Shown here: piece by piece, positions 8,252-16,592 of the stretch
Numbering within the stretch: position 1 is the first letter of the stretch
How the letters are laid out: each line of letters opens with the position of its first letter
Origin: Verrucomicrobiales bacterium
GTDB taxonomy: Bacteria; Verrucomicrobiota; Verrucomicrobiia; Verrucomicrobiales; DEV007
Reading direction: 5' to 3'
NCBI GenBank assembly: GCA_016795385.1
Contig: JAEUHI010000079.1
Location: 55,080-119,079, forward strand
Length of the DNA: 64,000 nt
Notes under the pieces: model-generated
Told to the model about the DNA's origin: nothing
What the model saw: only the letters and a program-made list of their open reading frames with translations
Databases searched by the model: none
Made by a program: the position numbers and the translations under genes

Positions 8252-9604
8252 TCATTTCTCCCCCGCCTCGATCACCGTCACCGCCCACCAGGGTCCCTCG
8301 GTGCGGCCGAGGGCGGCGCTCCAGAACCAGTTCGTCGCATCAGTCCATTGCCTCCCGGGATCCTTCACCTCGTGGAGCCGTTCGCGGACGCGGAAGCGGG
8401 TGCCGTCCGCCGACTTCGCCGACCAGACCGACCAGCTTTCACCATTTCCGCACCTCAAATCGGGCTGTTCCTCAAGCTTGCAACCGGCGGCACGGAGGCA
8501 GTCGGCGCTGGAATGCAGTTTGCGCGTGGCACGCTCGACACGGCGGAGGATGAGACGCTTTGAGAACGGACCCTCGGCAGTGCGGAAGACGGCGATGGAT
8601 CCGGGAAACGAGTCGGCGAAGGATTGTTCGTGTTTTGTCAGGGCCACGGGGATGAGGTCGCGCCCCTCCCACTGTGTCGGCCAAACCACCTCGGAGGAAC
8701 GCGGACCGGCGGAGGCGGGCGCGGAGTCGAGAAAGGGAACTCCCGCCGCGGCGACGGCGGCGGCCGCAAGGAAGGCATAACCGGTCCGTCGGGGCAGCGG
8801 CGGAGAGAACGGCGATTCCTCCCGCGTCCGGGACAAGGGAATCCGCCGGTGCAGGGCGAAGAGTCCGGCCATCAGCAAAGCGAAGACGATCACGCCGATC
8901 CCGTCGTGGGTCCATTCGGGCAGGGGCATGAGACCGCTCTCCTTGAAGAAGAGCAGGATGGTGCGCGCGATATTCGCCAGCAGGATGAAGGCGACACACA
9001 GCGGCGTCAGCCACACGAGGGTGACAGTGGAGAGGCGGCGCTCGGCGGCGAGGAGTCCGTGGAAAAAGAGCCCGGTCCAGAGCATGCGCACGCCCGAGCA
9101 AGGCACGTCGACCTCGATGCGTTGTCCCTCCCAAAGCAGCGCGACACCTTCGCGGACGACCTCGAGCCCGGTGAAGCGCAGGAAGCCCTCCGCGACCACC
9201 GCCGCCCCGAGCCGGAGCGGCCAGCCCGCGTAAAACTGGAACGAGGCGACGACGGGAAGCGAGAGGAGGAGCAGGATCCACACCCCGGCGGGAGCGCGGT
9301 GCCAGCGGAAGATCGTCCCGGCTACGAGGATCGCGGCGAGGGCGCGGATCATGGGGGGCACCACTGGAAAAGCGAGGACGTAGACGGCGAGGGCGGCCGT
9401 TCCCGCCGCGAGGGAGCTCCGCGTTGCCCCGAGGCGCCCCCGGTCCCGCCAGAGGAATCCGCCCGCCGCGAGGAGGGCGAACAATCCCATCGGCTCGTCG
9501 GATCCGTCGTCGAGCCGCAGCCCGTACCACCTCGCCACCGGCCAGAAGGCGGCGAGGAGGAGGGCGGCGACCACCACACCGGAACGAAAGGCGGGAACGT
9601 TCAT
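8252..9604 (-). CDS. Exosortase with EpsI-like C-terminal extension
   Basis: A 450-residue polytopic inner-membrane protein of the exosortase/archaeosortase family, the transpeptidase-like enzymes that process PEP-CTERM proteins. The three family-defining residues are present: Cys169 in VPCSGVRM, Arg214 in LANIARTI and His233 in WTHDGIGV. Hydrophobic segments fill ~8-260. After a further membrane segment (~283-300) an extracytoplasmic domain (~305-450) contains HSSADCLRAAGC, which resembles the 'H....C.PG.GW' motif of EpsI-type exosortase-associated proteins, so the gene appears to be an exosortase-EpsI fusion. It lies 24 bp downstream of, and co-directional with, a PEP-CTERM protein. No EPS biosynthesis genes are nearby, suggesting a dedicated two-gene sorting system. 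The exact exosortase subtype is not assigned. Confidence 0.9.
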   Translation of the reverse strand: MNVPAFRSGVVVAALLLAAFWPVARWYGLRLDDGSDEPMGLFALLAAGGFLWRDRGRLGATRSSLAAGTAALAVYVLAFPVVPPMIRALAAILVAGTIFRWHRAPAGVWILLLLSLPVVASFQFYAGWPLRLGAAVVAEGFLRFTGLEVVREGVALLWEGQRIEVDVPCSGVRMLWTGLFFHGLLAAERRLSTVTLVWLTPLCVAFILLANIARTILLFFKESGLMPLPEWTHDGIGVIVFALLMAGLFALHRRIPLSRTREESPFSPPLPRRTGYAFLAAAAVAAAGVPFLDSAPASAGPRSSEVVWPTQWEGRDLIPVALTKHEQSFADSFPGSIAVFRTAEGPFSKRLILRRVERATRKLHSSADCLRAAGCKLEEQPDLRCGNGESWSVWSAKSADGTRFRVRERLHEVKDPGRQWTDATNWFWSAALGRTEGPWWAVTVIEAGEK

Positions 9605-9628
9605 CGCGACAAGTTTTTGGTGATTTTG

Positions 9629-11632
9629 TCAGGATTCCTTCCGGCGCTTTCCGAAGAAGCGACGCCACGCATAGGCGCCCATCCCGGTGAGCCAGAGGAG
9701 GAAGGTGGCGGGCTCCGGCACCGCTCCACCACCCACGGCGGAGGCGGGCACGCCCTGGGGCAGCGGCAGAGGCTGGCGCACCGTCTCCTTGTCCGTGCCT
9801 TCCGGCGCCTCGCGCACCTCGGTGTCGACGGCGACGAAGGAGGTGAACTCGGTGAGGAGACCGTGGGTGAGCCCGAGGGTGGTCACTTCCTGTTTGGTCT
9901 CATTGTCAGGATCGAGCGCGTGATCATCGGCAAGTTCGGCGATGCGGCTGCGCGCCCAGAGAAAACGCAGCGCGGGGTTGTCCGTCGTTCCCGACTGGGG
10001 AGTCACCGGGATCCGCAGGTCGATCTCGCGTCCGCCTCCGGCGACGCCGGTGACGCGGATCTCGCCTTCGGGTTTGCCGCGGTATTTGCCAAAGACGGTG
10101 AGGGGACGCTGCGCGAAGACGTCGGGAAAAGTGCCGGGACTGACCGAGTGCGTCGCGAAGCCGTCGCCGAAGTTCACGGCCACGTTCGTGAGCACGGGCG
10201 AGGCGATCATTTCCCGCAATTTCTCCGCGGCGGCGGGAGCCTCGTCGGGACCGAGGACGATGAGCGGTTCCCCGCGACCGGCGCGGGCGAGGCCCTCGAT
10301 GAGAAACCGGTTCACGGAACTGCCGATGCCGAGGGGGAACAGGTTGCCCTGTCCGAGATGCTCGCGCACCGACTGGAAGACGGAGCGTTCGAAATCGACG
10401 TAGCCGTCGGTGACGAGGATGAGCGACCGCGAGTATCCCTCCGACACCGGGAGGGCGAGGGCACGCTCCATCGCCTTGCCGAGCTCGGTTCCCCCGCTGC
10501 CGCGCGAGGCATCGAGGAAGGCGAGAGCGCGCTCGATCTCCGCCTTCTCCGCGGGCAGCGGACTCTCCGCGAGCAGGCTCGAATCGCCCGCGAAAAGGAG
10601 CACGTTGAACCGGTCCGTCGGCCGCAATCCTCCGATGAGGTCGCGGAGGAGCTTCTTCGCGGTGTCGAGCGGGAAACCGTTCATCGATCCCGAGACGTCG
10701 ACGACAAAGACGTAGTCGCGGCCCGGAATCTCCGCGGGCTTGACGCGGGCGGGCGGCTGCACCGTAAGGAGGAAATAGTTCTCTCCCGTGGCTTCATCCT
10801 CGTGGAGGAGCAGGCCGCTCGCGATTTCGTCGCCGGCGAGGCGGTATCGTAGCACGAAATCGCGGTCGCCGTTTTCCCCGTCCGTCGTTTCGAGGGCGGT
10901 GCGGAGGCGGTCAGGGCCGTCGTAGTCGATCTTCACACGGTGCGAGGGCGACATCGCCTCCTGCACGGGCATGCCGGCCGCGAGCTCGAGTTGGATCGAG
11001 AGGGTCGCGGGCGTCGGGACTCCGGGGAGGAGATGCGGGTTGGCCGTCCAGGTGCGGTTCCCATCGGCGGTGCCGTTGCCATACCGGGGACCGACGACAT
11101 TGGGAAAGACAAATTCATAGAGCCGGTCTTCGGGTTGGAGGAGTTCCGTGTAGCGGAGGGTGACCTCAACGTCGTCGCCCGGGAGGATGTGGCCGACACT
11201 CATGCGGAAAACGTTGGGCCGCTCCTGTTCGAGGAGGGCGGCGGTCTTGTTTTCCGTCTTCGCCTTTTCGTATTCCGCTTTGGCCGCTTCGCGCTCGGCA
11301 ATCTTCGCGGCGATGCGGCGTTCGCCGATGGCGAGGTCGAGTCCGTGGACCGCGGCCCGGGTCGACCCGGGGAAGACATAGACCGCCTCGAGGACCTTGC
11401 CTCCGGTGTTCCGGTAATGCTGGGTCACCTCGACCTCGGCGATGGTGCCGGCGATGCGGGCGACAACGTCGGTGTGCTTCAGGGGCAGCGGCTCCGAGGC
11501 TCCCTCGTCTCCGGCGTTGAGGATGACGAAATAGGGTGACTCCGTCGTATCCGCCTCGTCCGCGGGATGCGGGGTTTCGGCGGCGAGGACCAAGGGGAGG
11601 AAACAACCGAGGATGATGAGGATTCGTTTCAT
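9629..11632 (-). CDS. VIT + VWA domain protein with PEP-CTERM sorting signal
   Basis: A 667-residue exported protein starting MKRILIILGCFLPLVLAAE (ATG at 11632 chosen because it opens the signal peptide; the frame is open further upstream but without coding character). Residues ~35-180 form a vault-protein/inter-alpha-trypsin (VIT) domain, with the VEVTQHYRNTGGKVLEAVYVFP signature region. Residues ~305-480 form a von Willebrand A domain with an intact MIDAS metal site DVSGS (312-316). The last ~30 residues are a textbook PEP-CTERM tail: VPEP motif, hydrophobic helix, then RRFFGKRRKES. It is therefore a predicted substrate of the exosortase encoded immediately downstream. Architecture is comparable to the VIT proteins paired with other exosortase subtypes. 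Its surface role (adhesion, matrix interaction) is inference. Confidence 0.93.
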   Translation of the reverse strand: MKRILIILGCFLPLVLAAETPHPADEADTTESPYFVILNAGDEGASEPLPLKHTDVVARIAGTIAEVEVTQHYRNTGGKVLEAVYVFPGSTRAAVHGLDLAIGERRIAAKIAEREAAKAEYEKAKTENKTAALLEQERPNVFRMSVGHILPGDDVEVTLRYTELLQPEDRLYEFVFPNVVGPRYGNGTADGNRTWTANPHLLPGVPTPATLSIQLELAAGMPVQEAMSPSHRVKIDYDGPDRLRTALETTDGENGDRDFVLRYRLAGDEIASGLLLHEDEATGENYFLLTVQPPARVKPAEIPGRDYVFVVDVSGSMNGFPLDTAKKLLRDLIGGLRPTDRFNVLLFAGDSSLLAESPLPAEKAEIERALAFLDASRGSGGTELGKAMERALALPVSEGYSRSLILVTDGYVDFERSVFQSVREHLGQGNLFPLGIGSSVNRFLIEGLARAGRGEPLIVLGPDEAPAAAEKLREMIASPVLTNVAVNFGDGFATHSVSPGTFPDVFAQRPLTVFGKYRGKPEGEIRVTGVAGGGREIDLRIPVTPQSGTTDNPALRFLWARSRIAELADDHALDPDNETKQEVTTLGLTHGLLTEFTSFVAVDTEVREAPEGTDKETVRQPLPLPQGVPASAVGGGAVPEPATFLLWLTGMGAYAWRRFFGKRRKES

Positions 11633-11895
11633 GCCGCCAGATTCAGCGGCAGGTGTGAAGGGCGTTTGAAGGGTTTGTGAAAAAGGGGTGAATTGTGTCC
11701 CGGCCCCCGCGTTCCTCCTGATTTTCGAATCGTGCTTTTCGCAGGAAGAGCGATGCATTCCTCCTTGCGCGGAGCACGGTTTGCAATCCCGGCTCGGCGG
11801 TGAAGCCCGTGAGGACGGGCTTTCCAGACCGTGGCATGCATCGTGCGCCCGGTTGAGGGAGAGGACTTTTCCTCCTTCACCCAACCCCCACCATC
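11633..11895. promoter_or_regulatory. Divergent intergenic region between VIT/PEP-CTERM gene and DUF6600-like gene
   Basis: This 263-bp non-coding gap must carry promoters for both divergent genes. Visible features are a run of related short words (gtttgaagggtttgtgaaaaagg, 11662-11684) and no strong dyad. I see no recognisable operator. Confidence 0.3.
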
Positions 11896-13545
11896 ATGAA
11901 AACAGGCAGACTCCTTTTCGCGATGCTCCTCGCATCGGGAATGATTGTTTCCTCCCTCAGGGCCCAGACGGCCGTGTCGGTGGATTTCTTCTACGAGCCT
12001 CTCGAACCCTACGGCAGCTGGTACGAGATGGACGACTACGGCTACGTGTGGCAACCCCACGACATCGCCGCCGAATGGAGCCCCTACAGCGACGGACGCT
12101 GGGTTTACACCGACGCGGGCTGGACCTGGTATTCGAACGAGCCCTACGGCTGGGCCGTGTATCACTACGGCCGTTGGGCGAATGTCCACGAGGTCGGCTG
12201 GGTCTGGGTGCCCGGCACGGAGTGGGGACCCGCGTGGGTCTCATGGCGGCGCAGTCCCGAGTACGTCGGGTGGGCTCCCTTGCCTCCCGAGGCCCGTTTC
12301 CATGTCAGCATTGGATTCAATTCCTGGGTGGACCGCTACTATGACATCGGTCCGCGACACTACCGCTTCGTGGAGGTGAGCCATCTCGGCGCGCCACGCT
12401 TGAACAACGTGATCATCGACCGGAGCCGCAACATCACCATCGTCAACCAGACGACCAACATCACGAACATCACACGGCGCAACAACATCGTCTACAATGG
12501 CGGTCCGGAGTACGACGAGCTTTCCCGGGCCAGCCGCGAACCCATTCCCCGCTACCGGCTCGAACGACGTCGCGAAGCGGCGCGCGATGGCCGGGTCGCC
12601 GAAAGCGAACTGCGCGCCCGGATCGAGGGCGATACCCTCCAAGTCGCCGAGCTTCCGGCAGAGGCTCCGCGGGAAAGACGGAAACCGAAGGTGGAGAAAG
12701 AACTCAAGCAGGCCGAGGTGGATCGAGGCTGGCGCGAAGCAGGCTCTCCCGAAGAAGTCGCCCGGGCGCGGCAGCGGATCGAACAAGAAGCCGAGCTGCC
12801 CGCGGACCTTCCCGAAAAAACCCCGGTGAGGGATCGTGAGATCGGAAAAGGCAGACCCGCCGATCGCGGCGAAAAGCGGATGAAGGGTGAGGCAAACCGA
12901 CCCGAACGCGCCGGCACCGAGGATCCTGACAAAACACCCAACAACCGCGATGACCGTCGCATGAAAGGCGAACGCCCCGAAGCGGTCCCCCCGGCGCCGG
13001 GTTTGCCGCCTTCCCCACCCCACGGCAAAGGTGATCCGGAGCAGAAGGGCAACCTCCCTCCCGATCCGAACGTCCCGCGTCCCTCCCGCGAGCGGCCCGA
13101 CGGCGAAAATGGCAACCCCGCGATGACTCCGTCCGAGCGGCCCGACCAGGCACCAGAGGAGCGACTCGAGAGCAAGGGCACGAAAAAAGACCCGGCGGAG
13201 CCCGGCACCCGGGTGGAACCGGCCCAGCCCGCACCGCCCGCCAATGAACGCTCACGCGACCGGACGCCGGAAGCCGAACCGGATACGCGGACAGGCCGCA
13301 TGACGCCTCCTCCCGCGCCTCCGGGCGGCAGCGCCACGCCGCCCCTGCCGCCCGAGCCGCGTCCGGCCCCCCAGCGCGCCAATCCGGAGAACCGGAACGA
13401 ACGCAACCCCGCGAAGGAGCGCCCCGCCCCCAAAGCGAAGGGACCCGAACCCCCGCGTCCCGCCCCTGCGGAGAGAGCTCCCGGTCGGGAACGGGAGCCC
13501 GAGCGCGAACGTGAGAAAGAAAAGGGCAAGGGCAACTCCCGATAA
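11896..13545 (+). CDS. DUF6600-like secreted protein with long disordered charged tail
   Basis: A 549-residue exported protein (signal peptide MKTGRLLFAMLLASGMIVSSLRAQ). Residues ~30-125 contain repeated Trp/Tyr/Gly motifs: PYGSWYEMDDYGYVW, GRWVYTDAGWTWYSNEPYGW, HYGRWANVHEVGWVWVPG and WVSWRRSPEYVGWAPLPP. This is the pattern of the DUF6600 family. An Asn/Ile/Thr-rich segment (~175-205) follows. The remaining ~330 residues are dominated by Pro, Glu, Arg, Lys and Gly and are almost certainly disordered. Molecular function is not known to me; surface or envelope location is inferred. ATG at 11896 is supported by the signal peptide. Confidence 0.8.
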   Translation: MKTGRLLFAMLLASGMIVSSLRAQTAVSVDFFYEPLEPYGSWYEMDDYGYVWQPHDIAAEWSPYSDGRWVYTDAGWTWYSNEPYGWAVYHYGRWANVHEVGWVWVPGTEWGPAWVSWRRSPEYVGWAPLPPEARFHVSIGFNSWVDRYYDIGPRHYRFVEVSHLGAPRLNNVIIDRSRNITIVNQTTNITNITRRNNIVYNGGPEYDELSRASREPIPRYRLERRREAARDGRVAESELRARIEGDTLQVAELPAEAPRERRKPKVEKELKQAEVDRGWREAGSPEEVARARQRIEQEAELPADLPEKTPVRDREIGKGRPADRGEKRMKGEANRPERAGTEDPDKTPNNRDDRRMKGERPEAVPPAPGLPPSPPHGKGDPEQKGNLPPDPNVPRPSRERPDGENGNPAMTPSERPDQAPEERLESKGTKKDPAEPGTRVEPAQPAPPANERSRDRTPEAEPDTRTGRMTPPPAPPGGSATPPLPPEPRPAPQRANPENRNERNPAKERPAPKAKGPEPPRPAPAERAPGREREPEREREKEKGKGNSR

Positions 13546-13574
13546 AGTCGTCCTCCCCTCTCCGGCGGTGCGGT

Positions 13575-13832
13575 TCACGAGCCGCGCCGCCGGATCCGTA
13601 TCCAGTAGAGCGCGTTCAGAACGCCGCCGATCAGAAAGAGCGCCGCGGGCACGATCCGTCCCGATGTCCAGATCGGATAAAGCGGTGAGGCCCGCGCGTC
13701 TTCATGGGGCAGGGATGTGAATGCCCACCATCGCGAGATCCCCTCCCAGGCGCTGGCGAGCGTGAGCAACCCGAGCGCGCAAAAGAGGATCGCGGTGAGC
13801 CCGAAGATCGTTCGTTGCCAAGGTGCGTTCAT
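13575..13832 (-). CDS. Small two-TM membrane protein
   Basis: An 85-residue protein with two hydrophobic segments, TIFGLTAILFCALGLLTLAS near the N-terminus and VPAALFLIGGVLNALYWI near the C-terminus, ending in RIRRRGS. I chose the ATG at 13832 (MNAPWQRT) over one 39 bp upstream because it puts the first membrane helix next to the N-terminus. No family recognised. It converges with the DUF6600-like gene (29 bp between stops). Confidence 0.55.
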   Translation of the reverse strand: MNAPWQRTIFGLTAILFCALGLLTLASAWEGISRWWAFTSLPHEDARASPLYPIWTSGRIVPAALFLIGGVLNALYWIRIRRRGS

Positions 13833-13942
13833 GAGGTCCTCACATCGTATCGGGAAAATCCCCCGTTCCAATCCCTATCCGAGGGAATGTTTCGGCGCTT
13901 GCCAAGCGGTCGGTCATCTGCTCCGGATGGGAGCCTGCCGCG

Positions 13943-14536
13943 ATGTCCTTTTTTCCCTCTCTCCTGATCCAGGTCGGCCTGCTCTTTGCCCCCTTCCTTT
14001 TCATGCTCGTCGTGAACGCGCGGGTGCGGCATCGCGGGGTGCGATTTTGTTTCGCCCTCCTCCTCGCCCTCGCCGCCGGCTGGGCGGCCTACGAAGCGTC
14101 CACGAAGCTCGGGTGGAAGCCACGACTCAAGGGCGGGCACGTCGCCGGCCTGTCGCCGCTCTCCCTCTTCGGAGCTTTCGGGATCGGCCATTTCATCGCC
14201 CTGCTCTTTTTTGTCTTCGCCAAGGATCGCTCGGGACGCGGCGGCCTGCCACCGCGGGAGTTCGAAGCCGCCACAACGGGCCGGGGAAAAACGTGGCGGG
14301 TCGGTCATGTGGGACGCGATCAGATCTTTTATGAAGAGGCACGCCTCGGCGGCTGGGAGCGCATCGAGATCTCCGGCGAGATGCTGATGGGCCGCGCCCA
14401 TCACGTGATCTATTTCCCCTCGCCGGGCGAATGGCGGGAACGGTATCCGGAGTGGGCGCGCGATCGTCGGGAGGAGATCATCGCCCGCGTCTGCAGCGCC
14501 TGTCCGGCTCCGGACTATGAATACTCCGGGATCTGA
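13943..14536 (+). CDS. Membrane protein of unknown function
   Basis: A 197-residue protein with an N-terminal membrane helix (LLIQVGLLFAPFLFMLVV), a second (FCFALLLALAAGWAAYEA), a third (SLFGAFGIGHFIALLFFVFA), and a soluble C-terminal half of about 95 residues rich in Arg/Glu with CSACPAPDYEY near the end. No known domain recognised. Its stop lies inside a 16-bp perfect palindrome shared with the convergent downstream gene. Confidence 0.6.
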   Translation: MSFFPSLLIQVGLLFAPFLFMLVVNARVRHRGVRFCFALLLALAAGWAAYEASTKLGWKPRLKGGHVAGLSPLSLFGAFGIGHFIALLFFVFAKDRSGRGGLPPREFEAATTGRGKTWRVGHVGRDQIFYEEARLGGWERIEISGEMLMGRAHHVIYFPSPGEWRERYPEWARDRREEIIARVCSACPAPDYEYSGI

Positions 14537-14547
14537 TCCGGATCAGA
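14532..14547. repeat. 16-bp perfect palindrome holding both convergent stop codons
   Basis: TCTGATCCGGATCAGA is a perfect palindrome. The TGA stop of the plus-strand gene (14534-14536) and the TGA stop of the minus-strand gene (14543-14545 on the complement) occupy symmetric positions in it. Without a loop it would form only a weak hairpin, so a terminator role is doubtful. Confidence 0.6.
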
Positions 14548-14995
14548 AATCGATCACGGTTTTGCCATCGCGCCGGAGACACGGCACCCGCAGGCGTCTG
14601 AGCCAGACAGGCAGCCAGAGATTCAGCAGGAACTTCCGGGCTTCATCGAGCTCGCTGAAGAGCGCCTCGGCCCAACGGCCTTCGCGCTCCTGCAGGTAGA
14701 TTTCGAGGATGTTGCCGCGGATGATGAAATAGAGACCGTCGCGCGATCCGGCTTGAAGATGGACGTGGCCGAGCTGCTCGGGCACCAAGCCCAGTGAGAC
14801 CAACTCCGCCTCGAGATCAGCACGACGCAAGGTGAAAAGACGATCGACCGCCTCCTGACAATGTGCCGCGTTTCCAGGCACATTCGTATCGCGCCATGAC
14901 GCGGGCAGTCCGAGCCGCTCGAGCGACCACGTCGCGATATCGACGCCCGAGCGGAGAATCCCGACCTGCCCGGAGAGAGTGGGTGGCTCGCTCAT
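14543..14995 (-). CDS. Conserved-looking hypothetical protein
   Basis: A 150-residue soluble protein (MSEPPTLSGQVGILRSG start). It has no signal peptide or membrane segment. It contains two Cys (NAAHCQEAV and RVPCLRRDG) and a central hydrophobic/strand-rich stretch (GLYFIIRGNILEIYLQE). I recognise no family. Codon use and GC pattern match neighbouring genes, which supports it being coding. Confidence 0.5.
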   Translation of the reverse strand: MSEPPTLSGQVGILRSGVDIATWSLERLGLPASWRDTNVPGNAAHCQEAVDRLFTLRRADLEAELVSLGLVPEQLGHVHLQAGSRDGLYFIIRGNILEIYLQEREGRWAEALFSELDEARKFLLNLWLPVWLRRLRVPCLRRDGKTVIDF

Positions 14996-15015
14996 TCCTC
15001 AGGCCCCGCCTCTCC

Positions 15016-16449
15016 TCACAGCCGGTTGATCACCACACGGATGGGACGCGAACGCACCTCGTTTTCATCCACGGCAAAGACACGCAGGAGGTTCCTCCCG
15101 TCGAGGAGGCGGATCCGCACCTTCCACTTCTCGGCGCCGCGGGCAAAAAAGGGCACGGTCTGATTCTGCGCGATGACCCGATCGATCGAGACATTGGACG
15201 ACGCCGTGCCACGAAGAAGCACGCTGTTCTTCCTCGTGGTGATCCTCGTCTTTCCGCGAATCGTCAGCGTGGGCCTCGTCTCCCTGCCCGGATCGAAACG
15301 CAGGACGCGGTTCCGGTTGAGATCGGAGATCCAAAGGCTGCCTGACACATCCAGAAAAATCCCGACGTAAGGCGATTCGAAACGTCGCGCGTTCAGGGCC
15401 ACGTCATTGGAGGTGAAGTCGGGCTGGCCCACCACGGTCGAGGCGGCGGCCCCGTTCGCGATGGTGGTCAGCCCGGCAAAACGCAGGGCGCGATGATTGC
15501 TCTGATCGAGGACCCAGAGGGAGTCGCCGGCGGCATGCACGCCGCTGGGGCCATGGAACCTCGTCGCCGAGAGCCCGCTCGAGACCCCGGCGAAACTTGC
15601 CTGGCCTAGCACTTTGGTCGCCGCCGCCCCGTTCGCGGCACTGCCGGCATTGGTGAAACCCGCGACGCGGTTGTTGCCACGGTCGGCCACCCAGAGGGTT
15701 CCCGAGCCATCGATGGTCACGGAGACCGGCTCGGAAAGGGCCGCCGCTCCGGTCCCGGCCGTGTTCGTGACAAAGGTGGCCTGACCGAGCACGCCGCCCG
15801 CCGCCGCACCGTTCGCGAGAGCGACGGCATTGTCGAAGCGCAAGACCCGCCGGTTTCCGGTATCGGCCACCCAGAGATCGCCGCTGCCGTCGACTTCGAG
15901 TCCGCCCGGCCCGTTCATGGAAGCATTGGTGGGCGGCGCGGGCGTATTGCGCGTGGTGAAGTTGGCTTGGCCGAGGACCTTCGCCGCCGCGGGCGAGGGA
16001 TCGACCCGGGTCACCGCGGCGGCATACATGAGGACACGGCTGTTGTCGGCATCGGAGACCCAGAGATTGCCCGAGTCGTCGAGAGCGAGGCCGACAGGGC
16101 TGTTCAGACTCGTTACCGTTGGTGGATCGGGGCTGAGGGCGGAGATGAGGTTCGCCTGTCCGAAGACATATTCCGCGGCCGCTCCATTCGTGAGGGTGTC
16201 TTTGTCAGGATATCGCAGCACCCGGTTGTTGTTGGTGTCGGCGACGAAGACCTTGCCCGAGGCGGAATCGACGACGAGGCCGGAAGACTCGCCCAAGGTC
16301 GCCGCCGTGGGAGGATTCGTCGCATCGCCACTGGTGAAGTTCGGCCGCCCGAGAACGAGGTCGGCGACGGGAAAGTTGGTGATCTGCTGGGCTTGCCCTG
16401 GGACAGCGGCGAAGGCGGCGAGGAGGAAGAGGAGGGCGGTCGTTCGCAT
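15016..16449 (-). CDS. Secreted NHL-repeat beta-propeller protein
   Basis: A 477-residue exported protein (signal peptide MRTTALLFLLAAFAAVPGQAQ; ATG at 16449 preferred over a TTG 6 bp upstream). Residues ~25-395 are six or so NHL-type blades, each with the pattern 'GLVVD...G.VFVADTNNNRVLRY' or 'PGGLEVDGSGDLWVADTGNRRVLRF' and the linker 'NGAAA..VLGQ..F'. The C-terminal ~80 residues (TLTIRGKTRITTRKNSVLLRG onward) look like an Ig-like beta-sandwich. NHL propellers bind proteins or ligands; no enzymatic residues are apparent. It follows the exporter operon at 137 bp on the same strand and may be an independent unit. Confidence 0.85.
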   Translation of the reverse strand: MRTTALLFLLAAFAAVPGQAQQITNFPVADLVLGRPNFTSGDATNPPTAATLGESSGLVVDSASGKVFVADTNNNRVLRYPDKDTLTNGAAAEYVFGQANLISALSPDPPTVTSLNSPVGLALDDSGNLWVSDADNSRVLMYAAAVTRVDPSPAAAKVLGQANFTTRNTPAPPTNASMNGPGGLEVDGSGDLWVADTGNRRVLRFDNAVALANGAAAGGVLGQATFVTNTAGTGAAALSEPVSVTIDGSGTLWVADRGNNRVAGFTNAGSAANGAAATKVLGQASFAGVSSGLSATRFHGPSGVHAAGDSLWVLDQSNHRALRFAGLTTIANGAAASTVVGQPDFTSNDVALNARRFESPYVGIFLDVSGSLWISDLNRNRVLRFDPGRETRPTLTIRGKTRITTRKNSVLLRGTASSNVSIDRVIAQNQTVPFFARGAEKWKVRIRLLDGRNLLRVFAVDENEVRSRPIRVVINRL

Positions 16450-16592
16450 GATCAAGAATGGCAGGGATTGGTTCTTCTACAACGGGTGAGAGTCCGGAGA
16501 CCGGAGAGAAAAAGCAGCCGTACCCACAAAAACACACCGGCCGGGCTGCAGTGCCGGAGCATCCGCGCACTCTTGCACGGCGCGTGCCGGTT

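Noticed and set aside
8624..10852. A 742-codon open frame on the plus strand across the exosortase and VIT-VWA genes
   Set aside because: It spans two genes and an intergenic gap on the other strand and gives a low-complexity Glu/Gly/Arg product.
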